This document shows, in pieces, positions 16,133 to 25,109 of a stretch of DNA of 64,000 bases. The stretch comes from Sedimentisphaerales bacterium (lineage in GTDB: Bacteria; Planctomycetota; Phycisphaerae; Sedimentisphaerales; Anaerobacaceae). Position numbers and translations under genes: made by a program. Location: assembly GCA_016927855.1 (NCBI GenBank), contig JAFGLV010000031.1:103263-167262 (forward strand). Reading direction: 5' to 3'. Below the pieces are notes generated by a model, which was given only the letters and a program-made list of their open reading frames with translations, did not search any database and was not told the DNA's origin. Numbering within the stretch: position 1 is the first letter of the stretch; each line of letters opens with the position of its first letter.

Positions 16133-18379
16133 TTACCGGCTTACCGCCTGCTTGACGGCAGCGACGATGCGCTCGACGCTCGGGATGCTGGCGTTTTCCA
16201 ACGGCTCGCTCATCGGCGGCGGCACGTCCCGCGCCGCCAGGTTGATCGGCCTGGAATCGAGGTAATCGAAGCCCCGCCAGCCGTCACCGTACTCGTATTC
16301 CATAACCTGCCCGGCGATCTCGCGTCCCGCGCCGCACCAGCAGAAGCCTTCGCTGACGGTAATGAGCCGACCCGTCTTCTTCACCGACTCGGCGATGGTC
16401 TTGGCGTCGAGCGGTTTGAGGGTGCGCACGTCGATGACCTCGGCGTCGATGCCGTGCTGATCGGCCAGGACTTTGGCGGCCTCCAGGGAGACCATCGCCA
16501 TCCGGCTGTAGCTGACGATCGTCGCGTCGGCGCCGGGACGCTTGACGTCTGCGACGCCCAACGGAATGATGTAGTCCCCTTCGGGGACCGGGCCGACCTG
16601 ACCGTACGTCGCTTTGTGCTCGATGAACACGACGGGATTATCGCTGCGAATGGCGGCTTTGAGCAGGCCCTTGGCGTCGTAGGGCGTGGAGGGCATGACC
16701 ACGTAGAGTCCCGGCGGGTGCATGAGCCATGCCTCCAGCGACTCGGAATGGTGCGCCGCGATACAGCGCCCGACGCCACCTTCGGTGCGTAGGACCATCG
16801 GCACCTTGGCTTTACCGCCGAACATGTAGCGGTTGTAGGCACCGACGTGCACGAGCTGATCCATCGCGATAGTCAGGAAGTCGACGTACATGATCTCCGC
16901 GATCGGACGCATACCGCGCAGCGCGGCGCCGACGCCAGCGCCGGCGATGGCGGCCTCGGAGATGGCGGTGTCGATGACGCGCTCGGTGCCGAACTCCGCC
17001 AGCAGGCCACGCGTGGCCTGATAGGCGCCGCCATAGAGGCCGACGTCCTCGCCGAAAATGAAAACGCGCTCGTCTCGTCGCATTTCCTCCGCCTGAGCGG
17101 CCGCGACCGCCTGGCCCATCGTCATCACGTCCATGCCGTACTGCGACTTGATCTTCGCGCGGGCCTCTTCGGTCTTGTCCTTTTTGGTCTTGGCGGTCGA
17201 GGTTTGCACCGCCGCTTCGAACGCGGCGCTTGCCTCCATGACCCTGGGCGACGTGGCTTTGTCGTGGTCGATGACATCGGCCGGATAGGTCTCCGTGACA
17301 TAGACGTCTTTGTCTACGTCGGCGGCGTTGGGCCAGGGACTGTCAATGGCGAACTGTGTCGCGGTCTCGATGACGCCGAACGCCTTGTCCTTGATCGCGT
17401 CCAGTTCCTGCTCCGTGCACAGCCCTTCGGAGGCGAGCTTGTCACGCCAAACGGTGATAGGATCGCGATCGTGCCAGGCTTTCTCCTCCGCCTTGGTGCG
17501 ATAGGCGCGAGGGTCGCTGCGGCTATGGCCGTACCAACGGTAGGTCTTGCACTCGATGATGGTCATGCCGTTGCCGGTGCGAGCGCGTTCGATCGCGCGA
17601 CGGACCGCGAGGAAGACCGCGGCCGGGTCCTGGCCGTCCACGATCACGCCCGGAACGTCATACGCGGCCGCACGGACGGCAATGTCTTCGATGTTGCTGG
17701 CGCACAGTGTGCCATCGACGTTGCTGCCCGAGAAGGGGACACTCATGCCGTAAAGGTTGTTCTCGATGATCGCCACCAGCGGAACGTTCAGCGTCGAAGC
17801 CATGTTCATCGACTCGTGGAAAGTACCGGTGTTGGTAGCGCCGTCACCGAAGAAGGACAACACGACCTTGCCGCTCTTCTTGCGTTTCTCCGCCAGCGCC
17901 GCGCCGACGGCCGGAGGCTGGTTGCCGCCGACGATGCCGGTCGAGCCGAGATTGTTCTGCTGCTGGACTTCCGCGATGTGCATGGAGCCGCCGCGACCTT
18001 TGCAGTAGCCGGTCTCCCGGCCCATCAGCTCGGCCATCATCGCGTTCCAGTGATTCTGGCGGTCCTCCTCGCTGTCGCAGTACTTGTTGCCGACCGCGCC
18101 GCAGTGGCCGTGACCTCGGTGGGTCGAACCGATGACGTCGCCGCGTTCCATGGCTGCGATGGCACCGGTGGCAACCGCCTCCTGGCCGGCGTACAGGTGG
18201 GATGCGCCCTTGATGATGTTCTGGCCCAGCAGATCGAAGACCTTCTCTTCGAAAAAGCGGATCTCGTAAATCGTCCTCAGCCAGTCCTTGGCGTCGTCGA
18301 GTGTGATGAGCCCCTGGCCAATCAATTCCTTCATCTTGGGGATCGCTGTCCTACGCGTATCCTCGAGAGTGTACCCCAT
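16133..18379 (-). CDS. Fused E1 alpha-beta subunit of a 2-oxoacid (pyruvate/acetoin-type) dehydrogenase
   Basis: 748 residues. The N-terminal half (about 1-370) is an E1-alpha subunit: YAGQEAVATGA, STHRGHGH, and the thiamine-diphosphate motif GDGATNTGTFHES ending in ENN (about 188-218). After a charged linker (about 395-420) the C-terminal half (about 425-748) is an E1-beta subunit: FGEDVGLYGGAYQ, TAISEAAIAGAGVGAALRG and SEGFCWCGAGREI. In most complexes alpha and beta are separate proteins. The enzyme decarboxylates a 2-oxoacid (or cleaves acetoin) and transfers the acyl group to the lipoyl arm of E2, encoded next. Being upstream of fucI suggests a role in burning the C3 products of deoxy-sugars; this is inference. 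A GAGGAG-like site precedes the ATG. Confidence 0.88.
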   Translation of the reverse strand: MGYTLEDTRRTAIPKMKELIGQGLITLDDAKDWLRTIYEIRFFEEKVFDLLGQNIIKGASHLYAGQEAVATGAIAAMERGDVIGSTHRGHGHCGAVGNKYCDSEEDRQNHWNAMMAELMGRETGYCKGRGGSMHIAEVQQQNNLGSTGIVGGNQPPAVGAALAEKRKKSGKVVLSFFGDGATNTGTFHESMNMASTLNVPLVAIIENNLYGMSVPFSGSNVDGTLCASNIEDIAVRAAAYDVPGVIVDGQDPAAVFLAVRRAIERARTGNGMTIIECKTYRWYGHSRSDPRAYRTKAEEKAWHDRDPITVWRDKLASEGLCTEQELDAIKDKAFGVIETATQFAIDSPWPNAADVDKDVYVTETYPADVIDHDKATSPRVMEASAAFEAAVQTSTAKTKKDKTEEARAKIKSQYGMDVMTMGQAVAAAQAEEMRRDERVFIFGEDVGLYGGAYQATRGLLAEFGTERVIDTAISEAAIAGAGVGAALRGMRPIAEIMYVDFLTIAMDQLVHVGAYNRYMFGGKAKVPMVLRTEGGVGRCIAAHHSESLEAWLMHPPGLYVVMPSTPYDAKGLLKAAIRSDNPVVFIEHKATYGQVGPVPEGDYIIPLGVADVKRPGADATIVSYSRMAMVSLEAAKVLADQHGIDAEVIDVRTLKPLDAKTIAESVKKTGRLITVSEGFCWCGAGREIAGQVMEYEYGDGWRGFDYLDSRPINLAARDVPPPMSEPLENASIPSVERIVAAVKQAVSR

Positions 18380-18466
18380 GCCATCTACTCCTCTATTGGA
18401 CCGTTGCGTGGCCCTCCGCTCAGCCGGATGCGCGAGGACCTCCCGTTGGCAGTGTCAAAGACAGGC

Positions 18467-18495
18467 ACTATAGCAGATTCCCCGGCTTGGAGCAA
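18467..18495 (-). promoter_or_regulatory. Putative promoter of the E1-E2-fucI operon
   Basis: On the minus strand TTGCTC (18495-18490), a 17-bp spacer and TATAGT (18472-18467) form a plausible sigma-70 promoter about 90 bases upstream of the E1 start. The -10 matches five of six bases; the -35 only three. Confidence 0.4.
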
Positions 18496-18522
18496 CCTTC
18501 TTGGAGGTCCCAGAGCCCTGAT

Positions 18523-18551
18523 TTGGCGCCACGGTCCGGGAAGGGTAGAAT
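18523..18551 (+). promoter_or_regulatory. Putative promoter of the GH140-like gene
   Basis: TTGGCG (18523-18528), a 17-bp spacer and TAGAAT (18546-18551) match four and five of six consensus bases. It is back-to-back with the minus-strand promoter of the E1 operon, giving a divergent control region of about 225 bases. Confidence 0.45.
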
Positions 18552-18605
18552 CTGACATTCGAACGGCTTACTGACATATCCGAGGTTCTGACAGAGGAGT
18601 TGGAA

Positions 18606-20030
18606 ATGCGTAATTCGACGAATCTCGCGCGCTTGTTTACCTTGACTTCGGCAGTGCTCTTCTGGGTCGGCGTGGCGGCGGCAGGTCCGCCGGTAGACTT
18701 CGGGCATGGCCCGCTGAGAGTCTCTGAAAACAAGCGGTTTCTGGTACATGCCGACGGGACGCCGTTTTTCTACCTGGGCGACACGGCCTGGGAACTGTTC
18801 CATCGGCTCGACCGCGAGCAGGCCGACCGATATCTCCAAAACCGGTCCAGTAAAGGCTTTACGGTAATTCAGGCGGTGGCGCTGGCGGAACTGGATGGTC
18901 TGAACACTCCGAACTCCTATGGGCATCGTCCTTTGGTCGACAACGACCCGACCCGACCCGATGTCAAGGAGGGCCCGGACAACGACTACTGGGATCATGT
19001 TGACTACGTGGTCAAGAAGGCTGAGTCGCTCGGCATGTTCATCGGCATGCTGCCGACCTGGGGCGACAAGTGGAACAAGAAATGGGGCGTCGGGCCGGTG
19101 GTCTTCACACCGCAGAACGCAGAGGTCTATGGCGAGTGGCTGGGCAGGCGGTATCGGGGCGCTCCTAACATCATCTGGATTCTCGGCGGTGATCGGCCCG
19201 TCGAGGACGAGACGCAAAGGCAGATCGTCCGCGCCATGGCGCGCGGCCTGGCGAAAGGCGACGCCGACCGGCACCTGATGACCTTCCATCCCACCGGTGG
19301 GCACACCTCCTCCGAATACTTCCCCGACGACGAGTGGCTCGATTTCCACATGCACCAAACCGGCCACCGGGACCGGGGCAGTTGGGACAGTATCAGGAAG
19401 GACTACGAGCGGACGCCGGTCAAGCCGGTGCTGGATGGCGAGCCGCTCTACGAGGACCACCCGATCAACTTCGACCCGCTCAAGTTCGGGTTCTCCGCCG
19501 CCTGGCAGGTTCGACGGCTGGCGTACTGGCACGTCTTCGCCGGCGCCTGCGGGCACACCTATGGTTGTCACAACATCTGGCAGATGTACGCGCCCGGCCG
19601 CACGCCTATCTCGTGGGCCCACCACTACTGGTACGAGTCGCTCGATCTCTGGGGCGCGCGCGACATGCAATACGTCAAAGACCTGATGTTTTCGCGTCCT
19701 TACCTGACGCGCATCCCCGATCAATCCGTGGTCGTCTCGGACATCGGCGACGGCGACGCCCGCGTCCAGGCCACTCGCGATTCAAACGGCTCTTATGCGT
19801 TCGTCTACACGCCGCTGGGTCAACCCGTCACCGTCGATCTCGAAAAGCTCTCGGGCGAGAAGGTCAAAGTCTGGTGGTACGACCCGCGTCACGGCACCGC
19901 GCAGGAAATCGGCGTCTTCGACAAGAAAGGCACACGCGAGTTCAAGCCGCCCATCCACGGCAAAGGCAACGACTGGGTGCTCGTCCTCGATGACGCGTCA
20001 AGAGGTTTCCCCCCGCCTGGAAAGAACTGA
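18606..20030 (+). CDS. Secreted apiosidase-like glycoside hydrolase (DUF4038/GH140 type)
   Basis: 474 residues. A signal peptide (about 1-24, ending VGVAAAG) precedes the DUF4038 TIM-barrel: [33 protein letters not shown] is the hallmark N-terminus, followed by [25 protein letters not shown] and [12 protein letters not shown]. The C-terminal beta domain (about 385-474, [10 protein letters not shown] to [10 protein letters not shown]) is the collagen-binding-like domain usual in this family. Characterised GH140 members cleave apiose linkages of the pectin rhamnogalacturonan II. Glu in LDGEPLYE is a candidate catalytic residue by family analogy. The ATG at 18606 has GAGGAG 6 bases upstream. It lies between the fucose and rhamnose gene groups, in keeping with pectin side-chain breakdown. 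The precise substrate is not provable here. Confidence 0.85.
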   Translation: MRNSTNLARLFTLTSAVLFWVGVAAAGPPVDFGHGPLRVSENKRFLVHADGTPFFYLGDTAWELFHRLDREQADRYLQNRSSKGFTVIQAVALAELDGLNTPNSYGHRPLVDNDPTRPDVKEGPDNDYWDHVDYVVKKAESLGMFIGMLPTWGDKWNKKWGVGPVVFTPQNAEVYGEWLGRRYRGAPNIIWILGGDRPVEDETQRQIVRAMARGLAKGDADRHLMTFHPTGGHTSSEYFPDDEWLDFHMHQTGHRDRGSWDSIRKDYERTPVKPVLDGEPLYEDHPINFDPLKFGFSAAWQVRRLAYWHVFAGACGHTYGCHNIWQMYAPGRTPISWAHHYWYESLDLWGARDMQYVKDLMFSRPYLTRIPDQSVVVSDIGDGDARVQATRDSNGSYAFVYTPLGQPVTVDLEKLSGEKVKVWWYDPRHGTAQEIGVFDKKGTREFKPPIHGKGNDWVLVLDDASRGFPPPGKN

Positions 20031-20080
20031 ATCATCCGGACGAGCAAACCGTGTTGTCGGCACGAGCATAGCGCGCGTTG

Positions 20081-20152
20081 GTAGGGGCGAATAATCATTC
20101 GCCCTCATCCGAATGACAGCGCGAGGAAGGACGAATGATTATTCGCCCCTAC
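20081..20152. repeat. Palindromic repeat, family A (paired arms)
   Basis: GTAGGGGCGAATAATCATTC at the left and its inverse GAATGATTATTCGCCCCTAC at the right enclose a short variable loop, making a stem of about 22 bp. It follows the GH140-like gene. Further copies are at 43674-43758, 44402-44426 (one arm) and 49845-49868 (one arm). Confidence 0.75.
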
Positions 20153-20159
20153 GGGTAAA

Positions 20160-21126
20160 GCGCAAAGAGGGGATCCCTAGTTGAATCGATATGGAAAGAA
20201 CAGGCAACCCAGAGGCCGCTAAGGCATCAGCCTTACGTAGCCGCTGCCCCAAGAGCGCCACTCGGAAAACCGAGCGCACCCTTCGGGCCCCTGGATTGCC
20301 ACGGTGCGGGGCTATGGTCGTGTCAACTCAAACCTGCTCCCCGGCCGGCGGGCCCAATTGGGGACCCGTCCAATCCGAGCATATTCCCTCTCGCGCGAAT
20401 AAGGCGCTGCGTGGCCCCGTAGCCACTCAGAACTCGGGGCCACGCAGCAGAGAGTGAGAGATGAATAAGAGAGAGAGCAGGAACGTAGGTTCGTTAGGAT
20501 TCGCGCGGACAGGCGGCGGACCCACCGTCGAGATGGCGGCAGGAGTTCCGTTATGGGAGCGAGCCGTGCTGCCAACACGTGCTGCCACCTGCGATCGGCA
20601 CGGGCTTCGGTTCCGGCGCGAACCCGCGTCTTATGGGGGAGAGTGGGAGAGGGATTGCCGGTCTGGCTCGAAGCCTGGACCGCACACGTTCCCGTGTGCG
20701 CCTGACACGGGACGGAATCCCGATGTCCGGACGGTGCCAGCAAGGCACTGATGCGACTGTCGTCCGCCGTTCCCGCGTGCAGCACGGATGGGACACGCGC
20801 CGACAGTGCTTCTGACGATGATGGACTATTCCCGTAGTTCACCATGCCTCTGCCTCCAATTCAGAGGCTCTCCTCCATGAACACATGGTCCTGTGGCCGA
20901 TTCGACACACGCGAGAAATGGCCTCCTCCATACGTGAGGACCATGTGACCTTTTGCAGCTTAGATACCCTGTGTGTACGCAAATGTCAAGAGAAAAGTTT
21001 GAGGAAATGCACAGAATTTGAGGGCTTTGGGAAGCGGGCGCTGCCAGTGCATGACGACGAAACCATGCTACTTTCTCCAAGCTGCCAAGAAACGGCCAAC
21101 CAGAAAGGCATTCGATGGGCTCCTCC
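20160..21126. other. Unexplained region between convergent genes
   Basis: About 970 bases between the ends of the GH140-like and rhamnulose aldolase genes hold no gene I can support. A 177-codon minus-strand frame (20312-20845) has GGAGG 8 bases before its ATG, and a TTGACA-17-TATCTA pattern lies further upstream (20989-20961), but its composition is Ser/Arg/Pro-rich and unlike a folded protein. The region also has a CTCGG-AAAA-CCGAG hairpin near 20264 and a 14-bp perfect stem at 20406-20448. A structured RNA, a decayed gene or an unusual small protein are all possible. Confidence 0.3.
20406..20448. other. Strong 14-bp hairpin
   Basis: GCTGCGTGGCCCCG (20406-20419) pairs perfectly with CGGGGCCACGCAGC (20435-20448) around a 15-base loop. 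No run of T follows on either strand, so a simple intrinsic terminator is not evident. Confidence 0.5.
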
Positions 21127-21144
21127 GACAGCCTTGTGGCTGTC
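21127..21144 (-). terminator. Hairpin directly after the rhamnulose aldolase stop codon
   Basis: GACAGCC and GGCTGTC form a perfect 7-bp stem with a 4-base loop, immediately beyond the stop codon on the minus strand. There is no clear U-tract, so termination is plausible rather than certain. Confidence 0.4.
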
Positions 21145-23109
21145 TCAGCGGACCATCACTTGTCCGCCGTCCGGGACGAGGACCTGGCCTGTGATCGTGC
21201 GCGCTTTGTCGGAGCAGAGAAAGACGATGGCATCGGCGATATCCTGGCCCTTGATCTCCCGTCGCAAGGCGGTTTTGTTGACGTAATAGGGGATCACCTC
21301 TTCGGGCTTGATTCCGTACTTGCGGGCGCAGACCTTGATATACTCAGGACTCCAAATCTTCGATCCCTCGAAAACGTTTCCCGACGCGGCGCAGTTGACG
21401 CGGATGCCCTGCGCACCGAGTTCCAGCGCCCAGCCTCGCGCCATGTGCAGCTCGCCGGCTTTCGTGGCGTTGTAGGCGGTGTTGTTCTTGCTGGCCTCCA
21501 GGCCCGACTTGGAGCTGAGGTTGATGATGTTGCCGCCGATGCCTTGCTGGATCATGAGCCTGGCGGCTTCGCGCGCCATGAGGAAGTAGCCGGTCAGGTT
21601 CACCTCCAGCGCCAGGCGCCACTTGTCGACCGGCATGTCCACCAGCGCGTAAGGTGGCGCGACGCCGGCGGCGTTGACGAGGACGTCCAGACCTCCCCAG
21701 TGGGCCAGCACGGCTTCGTACGCTTTGGCGACGCTGCTCTCGCTGGTGACGTTGCAGGGAACGACCATCGTCTGGCTCTGCGGTTGCTCCTGCGCGATCC
21801 TTTGTGCCGTTTCTGAAACAGCGGTCTCGTCGATGTCTGTCAGCGCCACCATCGCACCGGCGCGCGCCAGACCGATCGCGATGCTCCGGCCTAGGCCGCT
21901 GCCGGCGCCCGTGACGACAGCGATGCGGTTGCTCAATTCGCCCCGTTCCGTCGCGCCAACGAGCTTCTTGCGAAAGGCCTCCGATTCCCAGTTGTTGATG
22001 AAATCCTGCTCACGCTTCGTGAGCGCCAGGACGCCGCCAAAGCGAGCGGCGTACAGGCGCACCTTCAGCGAAGCATCGGTGATGTCGGCAATCAGGCTCG
22101 CTACCGACTTTTCCGCGGCGACGAACAGGCCGCGTCCCTTGACCACGAACGCCGCCGGCACCTTCTGTCCACGCTGCGCCAACGTTCGCAGCTTGCGTGC
22201 GATGGCGTCGGCTTTGGGTGTCTCGACCCACAGGGCTGAGCCGTTCGCGTAGACCAATTCATCCGGATTCAGTGCAGGCGTTGCCAGCAGCCTGGCGGCT
22301 TGGCTGTGCGCCGTGAACGCCGTGACAGACTCCGTCGTCGCGAAGTAGCTTACCGGCAGGTACTTGCCGGTCGCGTCGAAGACGGCCTTTCGAATGGTGA
22401 GTTTCGTTTGCGTGATGCTGGCGGCCGACGGCAGTTCGGTCTGGCCGGCCTTGAGGGGCTTGAGCCCGCTCTCGCAGATCGATACGACCTTTCGCACCAA
22501 GCGCAACGCCGCGTCGGCGCTGGAGGCGGTGACGAACACGCCGTGCTTTTCCAGGATGAGAACGCCTGCCTTGTGGCCATGCTGTTTCTCGTAGTCGGCT
22601 ACGAGCCTGGCGATCTTCTTGGCGAGCATGTAGCCTGGGTCCGTGTACGGGACCCACAGCCAGGACATTTTCTCCTTGGCCATGAGCTTCTCAAGCTCGG
22701 CGCGGCCATTCTTGGCGCTGACGTAGGCCGCTACGACCAGCGGGTGCAGATGAATCACGTGCGTATCGAGCAGCGCGTGCAGGTGCGCCTCGACGGATGG
22801 CCGGGCATCGGTTGCGACGTCGTCGCAGCAGGCAGCCAGCAGGCGATTGACGACCTCCGTCTCGCGCCGCATCGTATCCATCTTCGCCATCGACTTGTCG
22901 CTGAGGATGGAGAGCACCCCATCGATGCGCAGATGTCGCCAGCCGCGCTTCTCATCCATATCCTTCAACGCGGTCCCGCTGGCCTTGATGTACATATACT
23001 CACCGTCGGCGGTCTTGACGGAGGTATTGCCGCCTCCGCCCAGGACCAGCGCCGGGTCCTTGCCTGTGACGTTCGATATCCTGATGAGGTCCGTTAACGC
23101 TCTTTCCAT
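21145..23109 (-). CDS. rhaE: Bifunctional rhamnulose-1-phosphate aldolase / short-chain dehydrogenase
   Basis: 654 residues, a fusion known from RhaD/ADH-type rhamnose pathways. The N-terminal class II aldolase half (about 1-370) splits L-rhamnulose-1-phosphate to dihydroxyacetone phosphate and L-lactaldehyde. It has the GGGGNTSVK phosphate-binding loop (23-31), a general-acid Glu near 107 and Zn ligands His120 and His122 in VIHLHP, plus a later EKHGVFV histidine. The C-terminal SDR half (about 395-654) has the NAD motif VVTGAGSGLGRS and the catalytic YxxxK in AYNATKAG, and would oxidise lactaldehyde to lactate. It is the last gene of the minus-strand operon that begins with rhaB and is followed by a hairpin. 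Confidence 0.9.
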   Translation of the reverse strand: MERALTDLIRISNVTGKDPALVLGGGGNTSVKTADGEYMYIKASGTALKDMDEKRGWRHLRIDGVLSILSDKSMAKMDTMRRETEVVNRLLAACCDDVATDARPSVEAHLHALLDTHVIHLHPLVVAAYVSAKNGRAELEKLMAKEKMSWLWVPYTDPGYMLAKKIARLVADYEKQHGHKAGVLILEKHGVFVTASSADAALRLVRKVVSICESGLKPLKAGQTELPSAASITQTKLTIRKAVFDATGKYLPVSYFATTESVTAFTAHSQAARLLATPALNPDELVYANGSALWVETPKADAIARKLRTLAQRGQKVPAAFVVKGRGLFVAAEKSVASLIADITDASLKVRLYAARFGGVLALTKREQDFINNWESEAFRKKLVGATERGELSNRIAVVTGAGSGLGRSIAIGLARAGAMVALTDIDETAVSETAQRIAQEQPQSQTMVVPCNVTSESSVAKAYEAVLAHWGGLDVLVNAAGVAPPYALVDMPVDKWRLALEVNLTGYFLMAREAARLMIQQGIGGNIINLSSKSGLEASKNNTAYNATKAGELHMARGWALELGAQGIRVNCAASGNVFEGSKIWSPEYIKVCARKYGIKPEEVIPYYVNKTALRREIKGQDIADAIVFLCSDKARTITGQVLVPDGGQVMVR

Positions 23110-23127
23110 GCGATTTGAATTCCTGTG

Positions 23128-23301
23128 TCACAATTGACGAATCTGGTCGGCTGTCAAGCCGGTATAGGCGGCGATCTTGGAGATTGGCTCTCCACCGGTC
23201 TTCATGCGCCGCGCTATCTCTTGCGCACGTGCCAGGCTGGCTTCCTCTCGGCCGGTGTCGATGACGTTCTTGAGGTCCCGGTTGATATAGCGGTCCTGCA
23301 T
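23128..23301 (-). pseudogene. Internally deleted Rpn-family (PD-(D/E)XK) nuclease remnant
   Basis: A 57-codon frame whose first residues MQDRYIN resemble the start of Rpn/PDDEXK_2 recombination-promoting nucleases. It jumps at once to the C-terminal signature RDLKNVIDTGREE and a tail ending in IAAYTGLTADQIRQL, which matches how these proteins finish (amphipathic helix, then GLT/S..I..L). The whole nuclease core of about 200 residues is missing. It sits in the rhamnose operon between the small membrane protein and rhaE. It could be a scar left by deletion, or a short expressed relic of the C-terminal domain. Family recognition is from memory of conserved motifs, with no alignment. Confidence 0.5.
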
Positions 23302-23425
23302 AGTTGTATACTTCTCTCAGATCGTGGAATGCCATAAGAGTACGACCGGAAGCGCGCTTTGTCAAGAGCAGCATGACGCGCTTCAGATCGCGTGGCGCCC
23401 GAGGTGCAGGCACCGAGGGGCGCGG

Positions 23426-23629
23426 CTATGGCACGATGACCTCCTCTTTGTCGGGTTCGCTCGGCTCTTTCCACATCACCGGCGTCGCCGTCACGAACCA
23501 GACGATCGTTGCCAACAGCATGAGCCACTTGGTCCGATCGAGGTCCGTGCGGCCGGCCAGGAAGAGCACGGACGGCAGAATCAAACCGGTCAGAGACAGA
23601 ATCGAGACAATTCTCAGTGCGAGGCGCAT
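23426..23629 (-). CDS. Small two-helix membrane protein linked to the NCS1 permease
   Basis: 67 residues with two hydrophobic helices (about 4-24 and 34-50, LMLLATIVWFVTATPVMW) and an acidic C-terminal tail (EPSEPDKEEVI). It starts 11 bases after the permease stop and has GGAGA at a good distance, so the two are surely co-translated. Small accessory membrane proteins sit beside several secondary transporters; a similar partner role is likely here but unproven. No named family was recognised. Confidence 0.65.
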   Translation of the reverse strand: MRLALRIVSILSLTGLILPSVLFLAGRTDLDRTKWLMLLATIVWFVTATPVMWKEPSEPDKEEVIVP

Positions 23630-23640
23630 CGCGTGTTCTC

Positions 23641-25071
23641 CTATGCTTTCGCCGCCGTGGGGCGGACCTTCTTCTGGTAGTACTTGCTCAAGACGATGTA
23701 CAGGATGGCTGCGACAAACCAGCCGGGCAGAGAGACAAAGTAGATCTGGATGCGGGCGTATTTGACCAGCAGATAGGCCGTCACCAGCGTAACGCCCCAG
23801 GCGGCGCCGGCGGCCCAGTTGAACAGACGTCCGCTCTTTTCGGCATAGGAGCTTTCCAGACCGAACCTGCGAATCAGCCAGAAGTCCACGAAAATCACCG
23901 CGCCCATCGGCATGAGGATCAGGCCATAGAGTGCGACGAACTCGAGCAGCTTCATCGCGATCGCCGGGAACATACCTGCGACGGTCGCGATGGCGCCGGT
24001 GATGAGTGTGACCTTGAAGCGCGACGTCTTGGGTGTCAAGGCCTGGAACGCCAGGCCGGCGCGGTAGATCGTCGGGTTGGCGGTGGTCCAGCCGGCGATG
24101 ACCACGCAGATCAGACCCGCCACCCCGGCGGCCCGGTACGCCAGAGGGCCAGGCAGCACGGCGTTGTCCGTCGGGTCCAGGTGCAACTGATATGCGTACA
24201 GGATCGAGGCGCTGATCCAGGCCATGAAGTGCCCTACGTACATCCCGGCGGCGGATGCGACGGCGTACCAACTTTTGCGGGCGAATCGGAACACGGACAA
24301 ATCGCTCATGCCGATGTGCATCGCCATGTTGCAGAACCACGCGAAGAACATCACATGCCAGAAGGTGAACTTCACCTTGCCCGGTTGGGGATCGCCGCCG
24401 TCCCACATCTGCGTACTGGCCAGGTGCCACAGGTCGCCGGCGGACTTGATCTCGATGCCGGTGGCATCGATGAACTGCCGCAGGCCGACAAGTCCGAAGG
24501 CCAGGAAGACCAGGACCATCCAGGGGGCCGCGACATTGGCGAACCTGGCGACGGTTTGATATCCGTACGCCGCGACCACGGCGATCAGACCGCCCACCAC
24601 CGCGACCGCCAGCACCCAGCCGACGCTGTTCGGAAAGATGTCGGTCAGTTCAGGCATCGGGAACTTGAGGTATACGCCGACCGCGGTGGCCGAGACGGTG
24701 ACCATCGCGCCGGCCAGGAAGCAGAACATCACGCCGTTGGCGAGGTTGTAGAGCACGACCAGCTTGCGCCCGCAAATCTTTTCCAACTGGAAATAGAGCG
24801 TCAGCCGCGCCCGCGTGGCGATCGGCGCGCACATGAGCATCCAACTCAGGACCGCCAGAGCGTTGCCGACCAGCAGCCCGACGATCAAGTCGAAGGCGCC
24901 GACACCGGCCGCGACAAACAGAGGCCCGAGTGTTAGCTCGGTGCCGGCACAATGCTCGCCCGCGTACATGCCGACGAAGCTTTTGAAACCGAGCAGGGCG
25001 CTCTTGGGCACCGGCTCGCGCTCGAACTCGCCGGAGGGCGCTGTCGTTTGTGCTTGCTGTTCGCTATCCAT
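23641..25071 (-). CDS. NCS1-type (cytosine/purine permease-like) transporter in the rhamnose operon
   Basis: 476 residues with about 12 hydrophobic segments. The N-terminal region (FKSFVGMYAGEHCAGTELTLGP, followed by a G/L-rich helix) and the central ANPTIYRAGLAFQAL resemble nucleobase:cation symporter-1 proteins of the CodB type. Family members usually carry purines, pyrimidines, hydantoins or vitamins. Here it lies 38 bases after rhaA and before rhaE, and no other sugar transporter is in the operon, so L-rhamnose or a rhamnose-containing compound is the likely cargo. This is inference from context. It is followed at once by a small membrane protein. Confidence 0.75.
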   Translation of the reverse strand: MDSEQQAQTTAPSGEFEREPVPKSALLGFKSFVGMYAGEHCAGTELTLGPLFVAAGVGAFDLIVGLLVGNALAVLSWMLMCAPIATRARLTLYFQLEKICGRKLVVLYNLANGVMFCFLAGAMVTVSATAVGVYLKFPMPELTDIFPNSVGWVLAVAVVGGLIAVVAAYGYQTVARFANVAAPWMVLVFLAFGLVGLRQFIDATGIEIKSAGDLWHLASTQMWDGGDPQPGKVKFTFWHVMFFAWFCNMAMHIGMSDLSVFRFARKSWYAVASAAGMYVGHFMAWISASILYAYQLHLDPTDNAVLPGPLAYRAAGVAGLICVVIAGWTTANPTIYRAGLAFQALTPKTSRFKVTLITGAIATVAGMFPAIAMKLLEFVALYGLILMPMGAVIFVDFWLIRRFGLESSYAEKSGRLFNWAAGAAWGVTLVTAYLLVKYARIQIYFVSLPGWFVAAILYIVLSKYYQKKVRPTAAKA

Positions 25072-25109
25072 GCCGTCCTTCCTTATTGGAGACCATGAAC
25101 CTATGCGCG

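Noticed and set aside
16847..18574. 575-codon open frame on the plus strand opposite E1
   Set aside because: Antisense to a complete thiamine-dependent dehydrogenase; the long frame results from GC-rich codon bias.
20312..20845. 177-codon minus-strand frame with a GGAGG site as a real gene
   Set aside because: Composition is Ser/Arg/Pro-rich with no predicted core, and it runs through a 14-bp hairpin; kept only as part of an unexplained region.
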